A stretch of 21,898 nucleotides of DNA from contig CAKSWM010000003.1 of assembly GCA_934511545.1 (NCBI GenBank), positions 1-21,898 on the forward strand. The letters run 5' to 3'. The notes under the pieces are model-generated. The model worked only from the letters and a program-made list of their open reading frames with translations. It made no database searches and was not told the origin of the DNA. Within the stretch, counting starts at the first letter, position 1. Every line of letters begins with the position of its first letter. The position numbers and the translations under genes are program-made. The stretch comes from an uncultured Oscillospiraceae bacterium. Lineage in GTDB: Bacteria; Bacillota; Clostridia; Oscillospirales; Oscillospiraceae. Shown piece by piece: positions 5,823 to 14,995 of the stretch.

Positions 5823-8751
5823 AAGACCAGTCCTGTTCGTTCTTTTTTTCGGAGACCGCCGCGAACAGGCTGCGCAGCCTGATCTTGACGGCGCCGAGGT
5901 TGGTTATTTCGTCTATCTTGATCTGTGTATATATCCGATTCCCGGCCTCGAGGATGGAGCGCACCTCGTCGGTCGTTATCGCGTCCACGCCGCAGCCGAA
6001 GGACACGAGCTGCACGAGGTTGAGATCGGGGTTTTTGCTCTCGGAAACATATTTTGCCGCGGCGTAGAGCCGGGAGTGATAGGTCCACTGGTCGAGGACC
6101 GACGTCCTGACAGGGTCCATCTCCGGCGCGACGGAGTCCTCGGTTATGAGAACCGCGCCGCAGTCCGTTATGAGCTTGTCTATGCCGTGGTTGACCTCTG
6201 GATCGAGGTGATACGGGCGGCCGCAGAGCACGATGACGGGCAGACCCTCGCTCTCCGCGATGCGGAGATATTCCTGCCCCCTGTCGTGCAGCAGCGACAT
6301 GTAGCGGCGGTACTCGCAGAAGGCGGCGTCCACGGCGCCTGATACCTCCCGCAGGGAAAAGCCGCCGAATTCGCGGTCAAGTATTTCGCAGAGCCGCTTT
6401 TTGAAGTCCTTTACCCTGTGTATGCCGAGATAGTCATAGATGTATCTGGTTTCCTTCAGCCTCGTCACGTTGGCGCCGATGACCTCCGGATAATAGGCGA
6501 CGACCGGGCAGTTATAGTGGTTGTCGCCCTTGCCCTCGTCGATATTATATGTCATGCACGGGTAGAATATGGCGTCCACTCCGGCGTCCAGCAGCGCCTC
6601 GACGTGGCCGTGCATCAGCTTTGCGGGATAGCACACGGTGTCCGAGGGTATCGTTTTCTGGCCGTAGAGATAGAGCTTGCGGCTCGATTCCGGCGAGCGG
6701 CGGACGCCGAAGCCCAGCGTTTTGAAAAACGTGTGCCAGAAGGGAAGCAGCTCGAACATGTTCAGGCCCATCGGCAGGCCGATGGTGCCGCGCGGCCCCT
6801 CGCAGTCGGCATAGGCGTCGAGAAGCTCCTTTTTATAGTCGAAGAGGTTATATTTTTTTCCGGCGTTCTTGAGCGCCAGCGGTTTTTCACAGCGGTTTCC
6901 GCCGATGAAGCGCCCGCCGTTGTCAAAGGTGTTGACCGTCAGTCGGCAGTGGTTGGAGCAGCCGCTGCAGGTTATCGCCTTTACCTCGTGGGTGAAGGTT
7001 TTCAGCCTTTCGGCGGTTATGATGCCGCTGCTTTCGGGGGCGTTCTTCTTCGCCCAGAGCGCCGCGCCGAAAGCCCCCATCAGTCCCGCGATCGCGGGAC
7101 GGGTCACGTTTCTTCCCGTCTCAAGCTCGAAGGCGCGCAGGACCGCGTCGTTGAGGAAGGTGCCGCCCTGAACGACGATGTGCTCGCCGAGAGACGCGGC
7201 GTCCGTGACGCGGATGACCTTGTAAAGCGCGTTTTTGACGACGCTGACGGAAAGTCCGGCGGAGATATTCTCGATGCTCGCGCCCTCCTTCTGCGCCTGT
7301 TTGACGGAGGAGTTCATGAACACCGTGCAGCGCGAGCCGAGATCGACCGGGCGGTCGGCGAAGATGCCCTTCTGCGCGAACTCCTCGATCGAATAGCCGA
7401 GCGCGCCGGCAAAGGTCTGCAAAAACGAGCCGCAGCCGGAGGAGCAGGCCTCATTGAGGAAGATGTTGTCGATGGCTCCGTTTCGTATGCGGAAGCACTT
7501 TATGTCCTGCCCGCCGATGTCGATGATGAAATCGACGTCGGGGTCGTATTTTTTCGCGGCGGTAAAGTGGGCTATCGTTTCAACGACGCCCATGTCGATG
7601 TGGAAGGCGTTTTTGATTATTTCTTCGCCGTAGCCTGTCGAGGCGGAGGCGGCGATGTTTATGTCCGGAAAGCGTTCATAGATCTCCTCGAGGAAGCTCT
7701 TTATGAGCGGGACGGGGTTGCCGCTGTTCGGCATGTATTTTGTAAAGACCGGCTCTTCGTTCTCGTTGAGAACGACCGCCTTGACGGTCGTGGAACCGGC
7801 GTCGATGCCTATGTATGCGCGCTTTGACTCCGTAAGGGGCCGGTTCTCCGGTGAAATGTCAAGGCTGTGACGGGCCTTGAAGTCCTCGTATTCGGCCTCC
7901 GACGAGAACAGGGGGCGGCTGCTTTTGAACTCGCCCGTGCCGGAAAAGGCGGCGATCTCGTCTATGACCCGGTCGATATCGACGACCGTGCCGTCGTCCA
8001 GCAGCGCCGCGCCCAGCGCGACGAAATACAGCGAGTTTTCGGGACAGCGTCCCTCAAGTCCGAGCGAGCGGTCGAACGCCGCGCGAAGCTGGCTGAGAAA
8101 TGTCAGCGGGCCGCCGAGGTAGACGACGTTTCCCGTTATCTCGCGTCCCTGGGCGAGTCCGGCGATAGTCTGGTTGACCACGGAGGCAAAGATGCTTGCG
8201 GAAACATCCTCCTTGCGCGCGCCCTGGTTGAGCAGCGGCTGAATATCGCTCTTTGCAAAAACGCCGCAGCGCGAGGCGATCGAGTATATCTTGCCGTAAT
8301 CCTTTGCCAGCTCGTCCATCTCGTCCGGCGAAACGCCGAGCAGGGTCGCCATCTGGTCGATGAAAGCGCCGGTACCTCCCGCGCAGGAGCCGTTCATGCG
8401 GACCTCCATCGCGCCGGAGAGGAAAAGGATCTTTGCGTCCTCGCCGCCGAGCTCGATAACGACGTCCGTTTCCGGCAGAAGCTGCCTTATCGCGGCGCGG
8501 GTGGCATAGACCTCCTGATAAAACGGAAGCCCCGCCTTCTGGGCAAAGCCCATTCCCGCGGAGCCGGAAACGCAGAGAGAGCATTCCTTCAGTCCGGGAA
8601 ACTCTTCACGTATCTGCCGCAGCTGCTGAGCCGATTTTTCGGATATGCGCGAATAGTGACGCTCGTATTTCCTGTATATTATGTTGTTTTCGTCGTCGAG
8701 CACAACACACTTAAGCGTCGTTGAGCCGACGTCCAGTCCGATCCTTATCAT
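5797..8751 (-). CDS. Large acyl-CoA dehydratase activase-type ATPase with tandem ASKHA domains
   Basis: The 984-residue protein has two BcrA/BadF-type ATPase domains in tandem. The first (about 1-262) has DVGSTTLK (7-14), Cys123 in GSCAGGTGA and Cys162 in ASRCGVFAKSD. The second (about 311-567) has DAGSTTVK (317-324), GGQD (413-416), Cys436/Cys440 and Cys475 in GSRCTVFMN. A DUF2229-like region follows with a cysteine set at 595, 598, 602 and 621 and further cysteines at 707, 732 and 748. Known relatives couple ATP hydrolysis to one-electron transfer from an Fe-S cluster onto a partner such as 2-hydroxyacyl-CoA dehydratase; the physiological partner of these long forms is mostly unknown. AAGGTGAT lies just before the ATG at 8751. 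It forms an operon with the overlapping downstream gene, together equivalent to the fused long form. Confidence 0.9.
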   Translation of the reverse strand: MIRIGLDVGSTTLKCVVLDDENNIIYRKYERHYSRISEKSAQQLRQIREEFPGLKECSLCVSGSAGMGFAQKAGLPFYQEVYATRAAIRQLLPETDVVIELGGEDAKILFLSGAMEVRMNGSCAGGTGAFIDQMATLLGVSPDEMDELAKDYGKIYSIASRCGVFAKSDIQPLLNQGARKEDVSASIFASVVNQTIAGLAQGREITGNVVYLGGPLTFLSQLRAAFDRSLGLEGRCPENSLYFVALGAALLDDGTVVDIDRVIDEIAAFSGTGEFKSSRPLFSSEAEYEDFKARHSLDISPENRPLTESKRAYIGIDAGSTTVKAVVLNENEEPVFTKYMPNSGNPVPLIKSFLEEIYERFPDINIAASASTGYGEEIIKNAFHIDMGVVETIAHFTAAKKYDPDVDFIIDIGGQDIKCFRIRNGAIDNIFLNEACSSGCGSFLQTFAGALGYSIEEFAQKGIFADRPVDLGSRCTVFMNSSVKQAQKEGASIENISAGLSVSVVKNALYKVIRVTDAASLGEHIVVQGGTFLNDAVLRAFELETGRNVTRPAIAGLMGAFGAALWAKKNAPESSGIITAERLKTFTHEVKAITCSGCSNHCRLTVNTFDNGGRFIGGNRCEKPLALKNAGKKYNLFDYKKELLDAYADCEGPRGTIGLPMGLNMFELLPFWHTFFKTLGFGVRRSPESSRKLYLYGQKTIPSDTVCYPAKLMHGHVEALLDAGVDAIFYPCMTYNIDEGKGDNHYNCPVVAYYPEVIGANVTRLKETRYIYDYLGIHRVKDFKKRLCEILDREFGGFSLREVSGAVDAAFCEYRRYMSLLHDRGQEYLRIAESEGLPVIVLCGRPYHLDPEVNHGIDKLITDCGAVLITEDSVAPEMDPVRTSVLDQWTYHSRLYAAAKYVSESKNPDLNLVQLVSFGCGVDAITTDEVRSILEAGNRIYTQIKIDEITNLGAVKIRLRSLFAAVSEKKNEQDWSYAGQGKQS

Positions 8752-8789
8752 ACGATCACCTTCAACTCCCGTCTGGTCAGAGCCTGTAA

Positions 8790-8798
8790 ATTATAGCA
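8790..8798 (-). promoter_or_regulatory. Extended -10 promoter for the activase operon
   Basis: On the minus strand TGC is followed directly by TATAAT (complement of 8790-8795), an extended -10 element. No convincing -35 lies at the usual distance, which extended -10 promoters can tolerate. The leader before the ATG at 8751 would be about 30 bases. Confidence 0.6.
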
Positions 8799-8899
8799 TG
8801 CAATTATGAATAAATCATCAATATTCGACCGGAAATCAATGGTTTTGTCTGATTTTCCGGACTGCCCGGCCGCGCCGGGGAGAGCTTTGTATAAAATAT

Positions 8900-8973
8900 A
8901 CCATCGGTTGACAAGGACATACACGCCTGACAGCACGTCTTTTCGGCGCTTTTTGTCCTTGTCAGCCGATGGT
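8900..8973. repeat. 20-bp inverted repeat flanked by TA, possible tiny MITE or attenuator
   Basis: Bases 8900-8919 (starting ACCATCGG) and 8954-8973 (ending CCGATGGT) are inverted copies with a single T/C difference that still allows a G-U pair, around a 34-base loop. Both ends of the dyad are bordered by TA, the target duplication left by mariner/IS630-type transposition. The 8752-9085 spacer has no believable gene; the frames crossing it lack ribosome binding sites and overlap the activase start. No second copy is seen in the window. Confidence 0.7.
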
Positions 8974-9041
8974 AAGGTCCATTCCGGCAATAACTGCGCC
9001 TTTCCCGCTGCGACCTGCGCACGGCGGGAGCGTGGAAGCGC

Positions 9042-9079
9042 ACAAAAAGCCTCCGGGGGCATTCAGGCCCGCCGGAGGC
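9042..9079 (-). terminator. Terminator of the glyS-molybdoenzyme operon
   Basis: On the minus strand, an 8-bp GC stem (9072-9079 with 9049-9056) follows the molybdoenzyme stop at 9086 by a few bases and leads into a T-run (complement of the AAAAA at 9044-9048). This is a normal intrinsic terminator. Confidence 0.85.
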
Positions 9080-9085
9080 GATTTA

Positions 9086-11290
9086 TCAGGCGAACTTCGC
9101 GTATATCGGAGAGGGGTCAAAATCCGCGTCCGTGACGTCCGGATTTTTGCGGATGCGGCAAAGGAGCGCCCGCAGCTGGTAGGTCCCCATTGCGGGATCA
9201 AAGGGTTCGTCCATGCTGGTGAGCACGTTTGCGTTGACCTCCATAAGGCCAAAGTCCGGCTTCTCCGGTTTCTCCGGGAACCACCAGCCGATCTGGCAGT
9301 TAACGACGCCCCTGAGCATGCGGTCGGTAACGCGCGCTTTCTGGGTTATGCGGCCGCGGGGCGACTCAATGTATATCCAGTCGCCGTCGGCTATGCCGTA
9401 TTCCGCCGCAGTATCGGGGTGAAGCTCCGTTATCGGATAGGGATTCATTTTTCGCAGTGAGGGCATCTGCCGGTTCTCGGAGATGAAATAATAGAGACTG
9501 CGTTCTCCGGTATTGAGGATGAGCGGATATTTGTCCAGAAGATCCGGACGGCTGACAGGGCTTTCGGGAGGCTCTTCGTAATATGGAAGCGGGTCATAGC
9601 CAAAACCCTTCATGACGGTCGAATAAAGCTCGACCTTGCCTGTAGGCGTGTTGAAGGGCTTTTCGCCGCGCGCGGCGCGCGCTTTGTAGCGCTCATATTC
9701 TATCGGTACCTCGACGTGGCCCAGATCGCGGAGCTTTTCAAGGGTCAGACCGGCGTATTCGGGATAGTTTTTGCGTATGAAATCCAGCTGCTGCTCGTGG
9801 ATCTGTTCCAGCGTCTCCGCGCCGTAGTCCTTGCCCATGCGGCGGCACAGCTCGATGAAGATGCGTTCATCCTGCCTGCATTCGCCGACCGGTTCGACAA
9901 CGTGCTGCTGGCTCAATATCGCATGGTCGGCGAAGGTCGGACCGGAATATACCGCGTCCACCTCCAGCCACGAACAAACGGGGAGAACAACGTCTGCAAG
10001 GCGCGTCGTCGGGGTCATAAAAAGCTCCTGAGAACAGATAAAGTCTAGGTTTTTGAAGGTCCCGAGCGTTTTTTTACTGTCGGCAAAGCCATTGAGCCCG
10101 TTATTGCCGCAGAGCATGAGAGCCTTGATGGGATAGGGCTTTCCGGTACGCATGGCCTCAAAAACGGTCGGGATGTGGGCGGAGGCAAAATACTTGTCCT
10201 TGCCGGCAAGAATGTGGAAGCGGTCCGCTCCCATGCGCAGAGCGCGTTTTTCACCCAGCCTTTCCGTCAGCACCGGCGGGTCGGGCAGAATGTGCATACC
10301 CTCGATGAAGCCGCCCTTTTTGTCGATGTTTCCGGTGACGGCGGGGATACAGGCTATCGCGCGGACGGTCTGGAGACAGTTCGGTGTGTGCTCGATGGCG
10401 CAGCCCCACTCCAGAGCGCCGGTCCTGCTTCCGGCGAACAGGCGCGCGGCGCCCGCGACAGCTTCGGCAGGAACGCCGGTTATCTCCGAAACGCGGGACA
10501 GGGGATATTCGGAAACACGCTGTGCAAGCCGGTCAAAACCGAAGCACCAGTTTTCAACAAACTCGTGGTCGTAAAGGTCCTCGGAGATGATGACGTTCAG
10601 CATGCCGAGAGCCAACGCATCGTCCGTGCCCGGACGCAGCTGAAGATGGAAAGCGGCCTTGTCCGCAAGCTCGTTTCGCTTCGGGTCCACGACGATGAGC
10701 CTGGACCCATTCTTTATCGCGTCGCGGAAGCGGAACGAGCTTTCGCAGTCCGCTCCGGAGACGGCGGGATTGGCGCCCCAGACGAGAATGCAGCCGGGGG
10801 TTTCATCGCTGTAATAGTCGACCATGGGTGCGTAGCCGAACATCATCTCGCCGGTGCTGACGCGCGGAAAGAAGCACTGCGCCGTGCCGGGTTCGAACCA
10901 GTTCGGCGTGCCGATGGCATTGGCAAAGCGGACGACATAGTTCAGATGGTGGCGGCCGGTGCCCTGTGCGACGGCGACGGACTGCATGCCGTATTCGCGC
11001 TCGATCGCGAGCAGCTTTTCGGCGATGATGTCATATGCCTCGTCCCAAGTGATACGCTGCCACTTGCCTTCGCCGCGCTCCCCGGCGCGCTTCATGGGAT
11101 ATTTCAGACGGTCGGGGTGGTAAAGCAGCTCAAGTCCGGCAAGGCCCTTGGGACACATGCGTCCGCGCGAAAGGGGAGAATCGGGATCGGGCCGGATCCG
11201 GACTGCTTTGCCGCCGCGGACCTCAACGATGGCTCCGCAGCCGCCGTGACAGTTCCGGCAGGCTGTTTTGACGAATTTGACTTCTTCCAT
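9086..11290 (-). CDS. Molybdopterin oxidoreductase, DMSO-reductase superfamily (acetylene hydratase-like branch)
   Basis: The 734-residue protein opens with a [4Fe-4S] motif at Cys11, Cys14, Cys18 and Cys46 (the last in GRMCPKG), followed by the Mo-bis-MGD catalytic domains and a C-terminal dinucleotide-binding domain (about 600-734, ending in the LRALLCRIRKNPD region). TAQCFFPR places Cys139 as the likely molybdenum ligand. Segments such as LGMLNVII, DHEFVENWC, TPTTRLADVVLP and NTPTGKVELYS resemble acetylene hydratase and gut catechol dehydroxylase relatives. There is no twin-arginine signal, so it is cytoplasmic. The start is ATG 11290 with GAGGAG at 11298-11303; an upstream TTG at 11305 overlaps that site. 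No ferredoxin-type or membrane partner subunit is nearby, which suggests a soluble electron donor or a non-redox reaction. Substrate unknown. Confidence 0.88.
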   Translation of the reverse strand: MEEVKFVKTACRNCHGGCGAIVEVRGGKAVRIRPDPDSPLSRGRMCPKGLAGLELLYHPDRLKYPMKRAGERGEGKWQRITWDEAYDIIAEKLLAIEREYGMQSVAVAQGTGRHHLNYVVRFANAIGTPNWFEPGTAQCFFPRVSTGEMMFGYAPMVDYYSDETPGCILVWGANPAVSGADCESSFRFRDAIKNGSRLIVVDPKRNELADKAAFHLQLRPGTDDALALGMLNVIISEDLYDHEFVENWCFGFDRLAQRVSEYPLSRVSEITGVPAEAVAGAARLFAGSRTGALEWGCAIEHTPNCLQTVRAIACIPAVTGNIDKKGGFIEGMHILPDPPVLTERLGEKRALRMGADRFHILAGKDKYFASAHIPTVFEAMRTGKPYPIKALMLCGNNGLNGFADSKKTLGTFKNLDFICSQELFMTPTTRLADVVLPVCSWLEVDAVYSGPTFADHAILSQQHVVEPVGECRQDERIFIELCRRMGKDYGAETLEQIHEQQLDFIRKNYPEYAGLTLEKLRDLGHVEVPIEYERYKARAARGEKPFNTPTGKVELYSTVMKGFGYDPLPYYEEPPESPVSRPDLLDKYPLILNTGERSLYYFISENRQMPSLRKMNPYPITELHPDTAAEYGIADGDWIYIESPRGRITQKARVTDRMLRGVVNCQIGWWFPEKPEKPDFGLMEVNANVLTSMDEPFDPAMGTYQLRALLCRIRKNPDVTDADFDPSPIYAKFA

Positions 11291-11326
11291 TTTTACACTC
11301 CTCAAATATAGTTTGGGGATGATCGT

Positions 11327-11662
11327 TCATTCAACGCGCTCAAGCTCAAAGAGGCTCTCATCGAAATAGTACAGCAGCGCCGAACGGGTAACGGCGAAGC
11401 TGTCCGTGTGCAGCTCCACGACGAGGACGCCGTTTTCGATGCGGCTGCCGGCAACGCCCTCAAGATGAGGGAACACGTTCGCTTCAAGCTCCGCCTGAAG
11501 CTCGGCGGGGTGTTCCGCGTAATATTCCGTCGTCTCCGGAGCTTTATAGCCCTTGATCGGATCGCGCCCGGCCGTCAGGCACACCGCCGTGACCAGGACC
11601 GCCATAATGAGGAAGAGCGCGCAGCCAACGGGGCGTATCTTTTTTATAAATTCCTCTCCCAT
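11327..11662 (-). CDS. Single-pass membrane-anchored protein of unknown function
   Basis: I do not recognise a family. The 111 residues contain a short basic N-terminus, one hydrophobic helix (about 12-31) and an outside-facing, acidic domain of about 80 residues. The tail pattern (GVLVVELHTDSFAVTRSALLYY) suggests a small beta-rich fold. The ATG at 11662 comes one base after the stop of the LTA-synthase-like gene, so the two are translationally coupled and the protein probably works with it at the cell surface. The molybdoenzyme starts 36 bases further on. Confidence 0.75.
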   Translation of the reverse strand: MGEEFIKKIRPVGCALFLIMAVLVTAVCLTAGRDPIKGYKAPETTEYYAEHPAELQAELEANVFPHLEGVAGSRIENGVLVVELHTDSFAVTRSALLYYFDESLFELERVE

Positions 11663-11663
11663 A

Positions 11664-13502
11664 TCAGTCCAGCGCGTCCTTTCTCAGATAGTATTCAAGC
11701 TTTTTGTAGCCGCTTATCTTTTCCGCCGTTTCCGCGGTGGGCGTGCTCGTCAGCGCGCCGTTTTCGCGCACCATGCCTGTTGCGTGGATGACGTCCGCAT
11801 AGCTTCGCAGATCGCGCAGCGCGTTTATCTGGGCGCTGCCCTCCCAGCCGAGCAGGTCGAACAGCTCCGCGGAGAGGAAGCAGGGGGAGAAGCTGCCCTT
11901 GTCGCCGGTGGTGTAGCTGCCGCCGATGACGGCCCTTGCAGCGTCGTTGGCCCATATGACCCAGGGAGTGCAGTAATAGTCGTAAAAGCCGAGCTCTCCG
12001 TCGAAGCTGATGCCCAGCTCCTCATAGACCCACGCGGAGTCGCCCAGCCAGGGGTTATGGTCGCCGAAGATGACGAGGACCACAGGCTCGTCCATCGCGC
12101 GCAGACTGTCCACAACGCCGCGCAGAGCCTCGTCCGTCTCGGCGACGCCGGCAAAATAGTTGTTCAGGATATACCAGGCGCGCTCGCTCACGCTGCCCTC
12201 GGCGACGTAGGTCTTTTCGCGTTCAAGCTCGGAGTCGCTGTAAGGCCCGTGATTCTGGTAGGTGACGGAGAAGTTGAAATATGGCTCGCCGCTTTCGACG
12301 GAATCCTCCAGCAGAGTTACAAGGTCGGGAAGAAACTCGTCGTCGTGTATCAGGCCCCAGCCCTCGGGCAGGGTATAGCGGTCCTCGAAGAAATGGGCGC
12401 TTTCAAAGCCCATGTATTCCGCAACGTTGCGGCGGTTGTAGAACCATTCGTAGCCTGCGTGGCAGAACTCCGTGCGGTAACCCTGTTCGTCGAACCAGCG
12501 CGCAAGGGAATATACCGGCGAGCGGTATTCAAAGAGCTCCGTCGTGCCGGTCAGGAAGGCGCGCTCCGTGTCGATCGTGCCGCCGGCGAAAATGTTTGTG
12601 ACCAGCTCGCCGTAGGCGGATTCGGCCTGGAGCTCGTGCAGGAATGCGTATGGGTCGTCCGTGAAGCTGACGGCGCCGAATTTTGAAAAGTCGTTATAAG
12701 CCTCGAACATCACGCCGATGATGTTGATTTTTTCGCCGTCCGTCAGGCCGCCCTCCGGATAAGAGGCGAGAAGCGCGGCAGATTCCTCCGTGTCATAGCC
12801 CTCCGGCCGGTTGTCGGAAAGCTCCTTCGTGCTGTAAATGAGCGGATATATGAAGCCGCGGCAGATATACTGGTCGGTGTCCGACCAGTATGACATCCTG
12901 CCGTGCAGGTTTTCCGTTTTCTGATAGATCGCGTCGCTGCGGTAGAGCGTGAGATAGCAGGTGCAGCCGACCGCGGCGACGAGCACGGCGCCGATCACCC
13001 GCACAAGGCCCCGGCTCACCCGCGCGCGGAGGAGAAAGAAGCTCATCACAACGGCGGCGATGATGAACACGACGGTCACGATCATATAGGCGTTGACCGG
13101 GATGGAGTAATTGCCGGAGATGTTGGCTGCCTCGGAGATATAGCGCACGTCCGTTGCAAGCAGTGGGTCGTTGCGGAGAACGAGCTTGGCGTTGTTTATA
13201 AATGTCGGGATGATGACGATGAGCCCGCTTGAAAGTATGCTGATCCAGACGCGGTTGGAGATGAAATAGGCCAGAAGCGTTATCAGCAGCACGGGCAGCA
13301 GGTTCAGAAGGATTATGAGCGGGTTATGGAAATAGCTCAGAAACGTTACGCCCGCATAGCGCCCCTTGGCGAAAAAAAGGCTGACAACGCCCAGCCCTGC
13401 CGACCAGGTCAGCAGGGCGAGGGCATTGAGCAGCCAGTGCAGGTTACGGTAAAGGCGCTTTGAGCCGGGGGTATAGAACAGTATCGCCTTAACAGTTTTC
13501 AT
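11664..13502 (-). CDS. LTA synthase / sulfatase-family membrane phosphotransferase
   Basis: The 612-residue protein has about five N-terminal membrane helices (about 22-45, 60-80, 86-104, 137-158, 166-186) and an extracellular alkaline-phosphatase-like domain from about 255. Features of the LtaS fold are visible: the metal-binding Glu267 in VMFEAYND, a candidate nucleophile Thr309 in AGGTIDTERAFLTG, NHGPY (His418) and FGDHNPWLG (Asp481, His482). Family members transfer glycerol phosphate or similar groups from lipids to build teichoic acids or decorate envelope polymers. Its ATG at 13502 follows the glyS stop by four bases with no visible ribosome binding site, implying coupling to glyS. Whether it makes classical lipoteichoic acid cannot be told. 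Confidence 0.88.
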   Translation of the reverse strand: MKTVKAILFYTPGSKRLYRNLHWLLNALALLTWSAGLGVVSLFFAKGRYAGVTFLSYFHNPLIILLNLLPVLLITLLAYFISNRVWISILSSGLIVIIPTFINNAKLVLRNDPLLATDVRYISEAANISGNYSIPVNAYMIVTVVFIIAAVVMSFFLLRARVSRGLVRVIGAVLVAAVGCTCYLTLYRSDAIYQKTENLHGRMSYWSDTDQYICRGFIYPLIYSTKELSDNRPEGYDTEESAALLASYPEGGLTDGEKINIIGVMFEAYNDFSKFGAVSFTDDPYAFLHELQAESAYGELVTNIFAGGTIDTERAFLTGTTELFEYRSPVYSLARWFDEQGYRTEFCHAGYEWFYNRRNVAEYMGFESAHFFEDRYTLPEGWGLIHDDEFLPDLVTLLEDSVESGEPYFNFSVTYQNHGPYSDSELEREKTYVAEGSVSERAWYILNNYFAGVAETDEALRGVVDSLRAMDEPVVLVIFGDHNPWLGDSAWVYEELGISFDGELGFYDYYCTPWVIWANDAARAVIGGSYTTGDKGSFSPCFLSAELFDLLGWEGSAQINALRDLRSYADVIHATGMVRENGALTSTPTAETAEKISGYKKLEYYLRKDALD

Positions 13503-13506
13503 GGGT

Positions 13507-14928
13507 TCAGAAAGCGATGCGCTCGGCGATGTAATTTCTGACCTCGCTGATGGGGATGCGCACCTGTTCCATGCTGTCGCGCTCGCGGATGGTGACGCAG
13601 TTGTCGGCGGGGGTCTTGTCGTCGCCCACGGTCTGGAAATCGACGGTTATGCAGAAGGGCGTGCCGATCTCGTCCTCGCGGCGGTAGCGCTTGCCGATGG
13701 AGCCGGCGTCGTCGTAATCGACCATGAAGTCTTTGGAAAGCTCGGCGTAAAGCTCCTGTGCGGGGCCGGCCAGCTTCTTGGACAGGGGCAGCACGGCGCA
13801 CTTGTAGGGAGCCAGAGCCGGGTGCAGGTGCAGCACGGTGCGGACGTCGTTCTTCTCCGCGTCAACGACCTCTTCGTCGTAGGCGTCGATGAGGAAGGCC
13901 AGCGTCACGCGGTCCGCGCCGAGGGAGGGCTCGACGACATAGGGGATATAGCGCTCGTTCTTCTCCTGGTCGAAATAGGTCATGTCCTTGCCGGAGGTGT
14001 TCTGGTGGGCGGTCAGGTCGAAGTTCGTGCGGCTTGCAACGCCCCAGAGCTCGCCCCAGCCGAAGGGGAACAGGAACTCGAAGTCGGTGGTGGCGTTGGA
14101 GTAATGGGACAGCTCCTCCGGGTCGTGGTCGCGCAGACGCAGGTTCTCGTCCCTCAGGCCGAGGTCGAGCAGCCACTTGTGGCAGAACTGCTTCCAGTAT
14201 GCAAACCACTCAAGCTCGGTGCCGGGGGTGCAGAAGAACTCGAGCTCCATCTGCTCGAACTCGCGGGTGCGGAAGGTGAAGTTGCCCGGGGTGATCTCGT
14301 TGCGGAAGCTCTTGCCGATCTGGCAGACGCCGAAGGGGAGCTTCTTGCGGGTCGTGCGCTGGACGTTCTGGAAGTTGACGAATATGCCCTGGGCGGTCTC
14401 CGGACGGAGATAAACGGTGTTCTTCGCGTCCTCGGTGACGCCCTGGAAGGTCTTGAACATGAGGTTGAACTGGCGGATATCGGTCCAGTTGTGCTTGCCG
14501 CAGGACGGGCAGCAGATGTTGTGCTCCTCGACAAATTCCTTCATCTGGGTCTGGGAAAGCGCATCGACGCTCTTGCCGAGGTCGAAGTTGTTCTCCTGGC
14601 ACCACTCCTCGATGACCTTGTCGGCGCGGAAGCGCTCCTTGCACTCCTTGCAGTCCATCAGAGGATCGGAGAAGCCGCCGACATGGCCGGAGGCGACCCA
14701 GGTCTGGGGGTTCATCAGGATGGCCGCGTCTAGACCGACGTTGTAGGGATTCTCCTGAACAAACTTTTTCCACCATGCTTTTTTGACGTTGTTCTTGAGT
14801 TCAACGCCGAGCGGGCCGTAGTCCCAGGTGTTTGCAAGTCCGCCATAGATCTCGCTGCCGGCGAAGATGAAGCCGCGGCCCTTGCACAGGGATACGATTT
14901 TGTCCATTGTTTTTTCGCTGTTTTTCAT
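13507..14928 (-). CDS. glyS: Glycyl-tRNA synthetase (dimeric, single-chain type)
   Basis: The 473-residue class II enzyme charges tRNA-Gly with glycine. It shows the single-chain alpha2 form: the [23 protein letters not shown] start (19-41), a zinc-binding insert with Cys93/Cys96 and Cys140/Cys143, motif 2 SFRNEI (207-212) with [12 protein letters not shown], motif 3 [13 protein letters not shown] (333-345), and an anticodon-binding domain from about 370. Length is normal for the family (about 460). An AAAGGAG ribosome binding site precedes the ATG at 14928. It heads the unit glyS - LTA-synthase-like - 111-residue protein - molybdoenzyme. Repeat copy B lies directly upstream; no T-box leader and no clear promoter could be made out. 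Confidence 0.97.
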   Translation of the reverse strand: MKNSEKTMDKIVSLCKGRGFIFAGSEIYGGLANTWDYGPLGVELKNNVKKAWWKKFVQENPYNVGLDAAILMNPQTWVASGHVGGFSDPLMDCKECKERFRADKVIEEWCQENNFDLGKSVDALSQTQMKEFVEEHNICCPSCGKHNWTDIRQFNLMFKTFQGVTEDAKNTVYLRPETAQGIFVNFQNVQRTTRKKLPFGVCQIGKSFRNEITPGNFTFRTREFEQMELEFFCTPGTELEWFAYWKQFCHKWLLDLGLRDENLRLRDHDPEELSHYSNATTDFEFLFPFGWGELWGVASRTNFDLTAHQNTSGKDMTYFDQEKNERYIPYVVEPSLGADRVTLAFLIDAYDEEVVDAEKNDVRTVLHLHPALAPYKCAVLPLSKKLAGPAQELYAELSKDFMVDYDDAGSIGKRYRREDEIGTPFCITVDFQTVGDDKTPADNCVTIRERDSMEQVRIPISEVRNYIAERIAF

Positions 14929-14981
14929 TGTTTATATCTCCTTTCCGGCGGCTGGCTGCCGTCGGGGTATTATGGGGTTTT

Positions 14982-14995
14982 GGCTCTGCAGAGCC
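14982..14995. other. 14-base palindrome upstream of glyS
   Basis: GGCTCTGCAGAGCC is a perfect palindrome 54 bases before the glyS start. It could be part of the leader structure or a protein-binding site; nothing else in the window repeats it. Confidence 0.45.

Noticed and set aside
6418..7827. 469-residue plus-strand open frame inside the activase gene
   Set aside because: Shadow of the 984-residue ATPase gene, whose motifs are unmistakable on the minus strand.
8748..9062. 104-residue minus-strand frame before the activase gene
   Set aside because: It overlaps the activase start, the extended -10 promoter, the 20-bp dyad and the molybdoenzyme terminator, and has no ribosome binding site.
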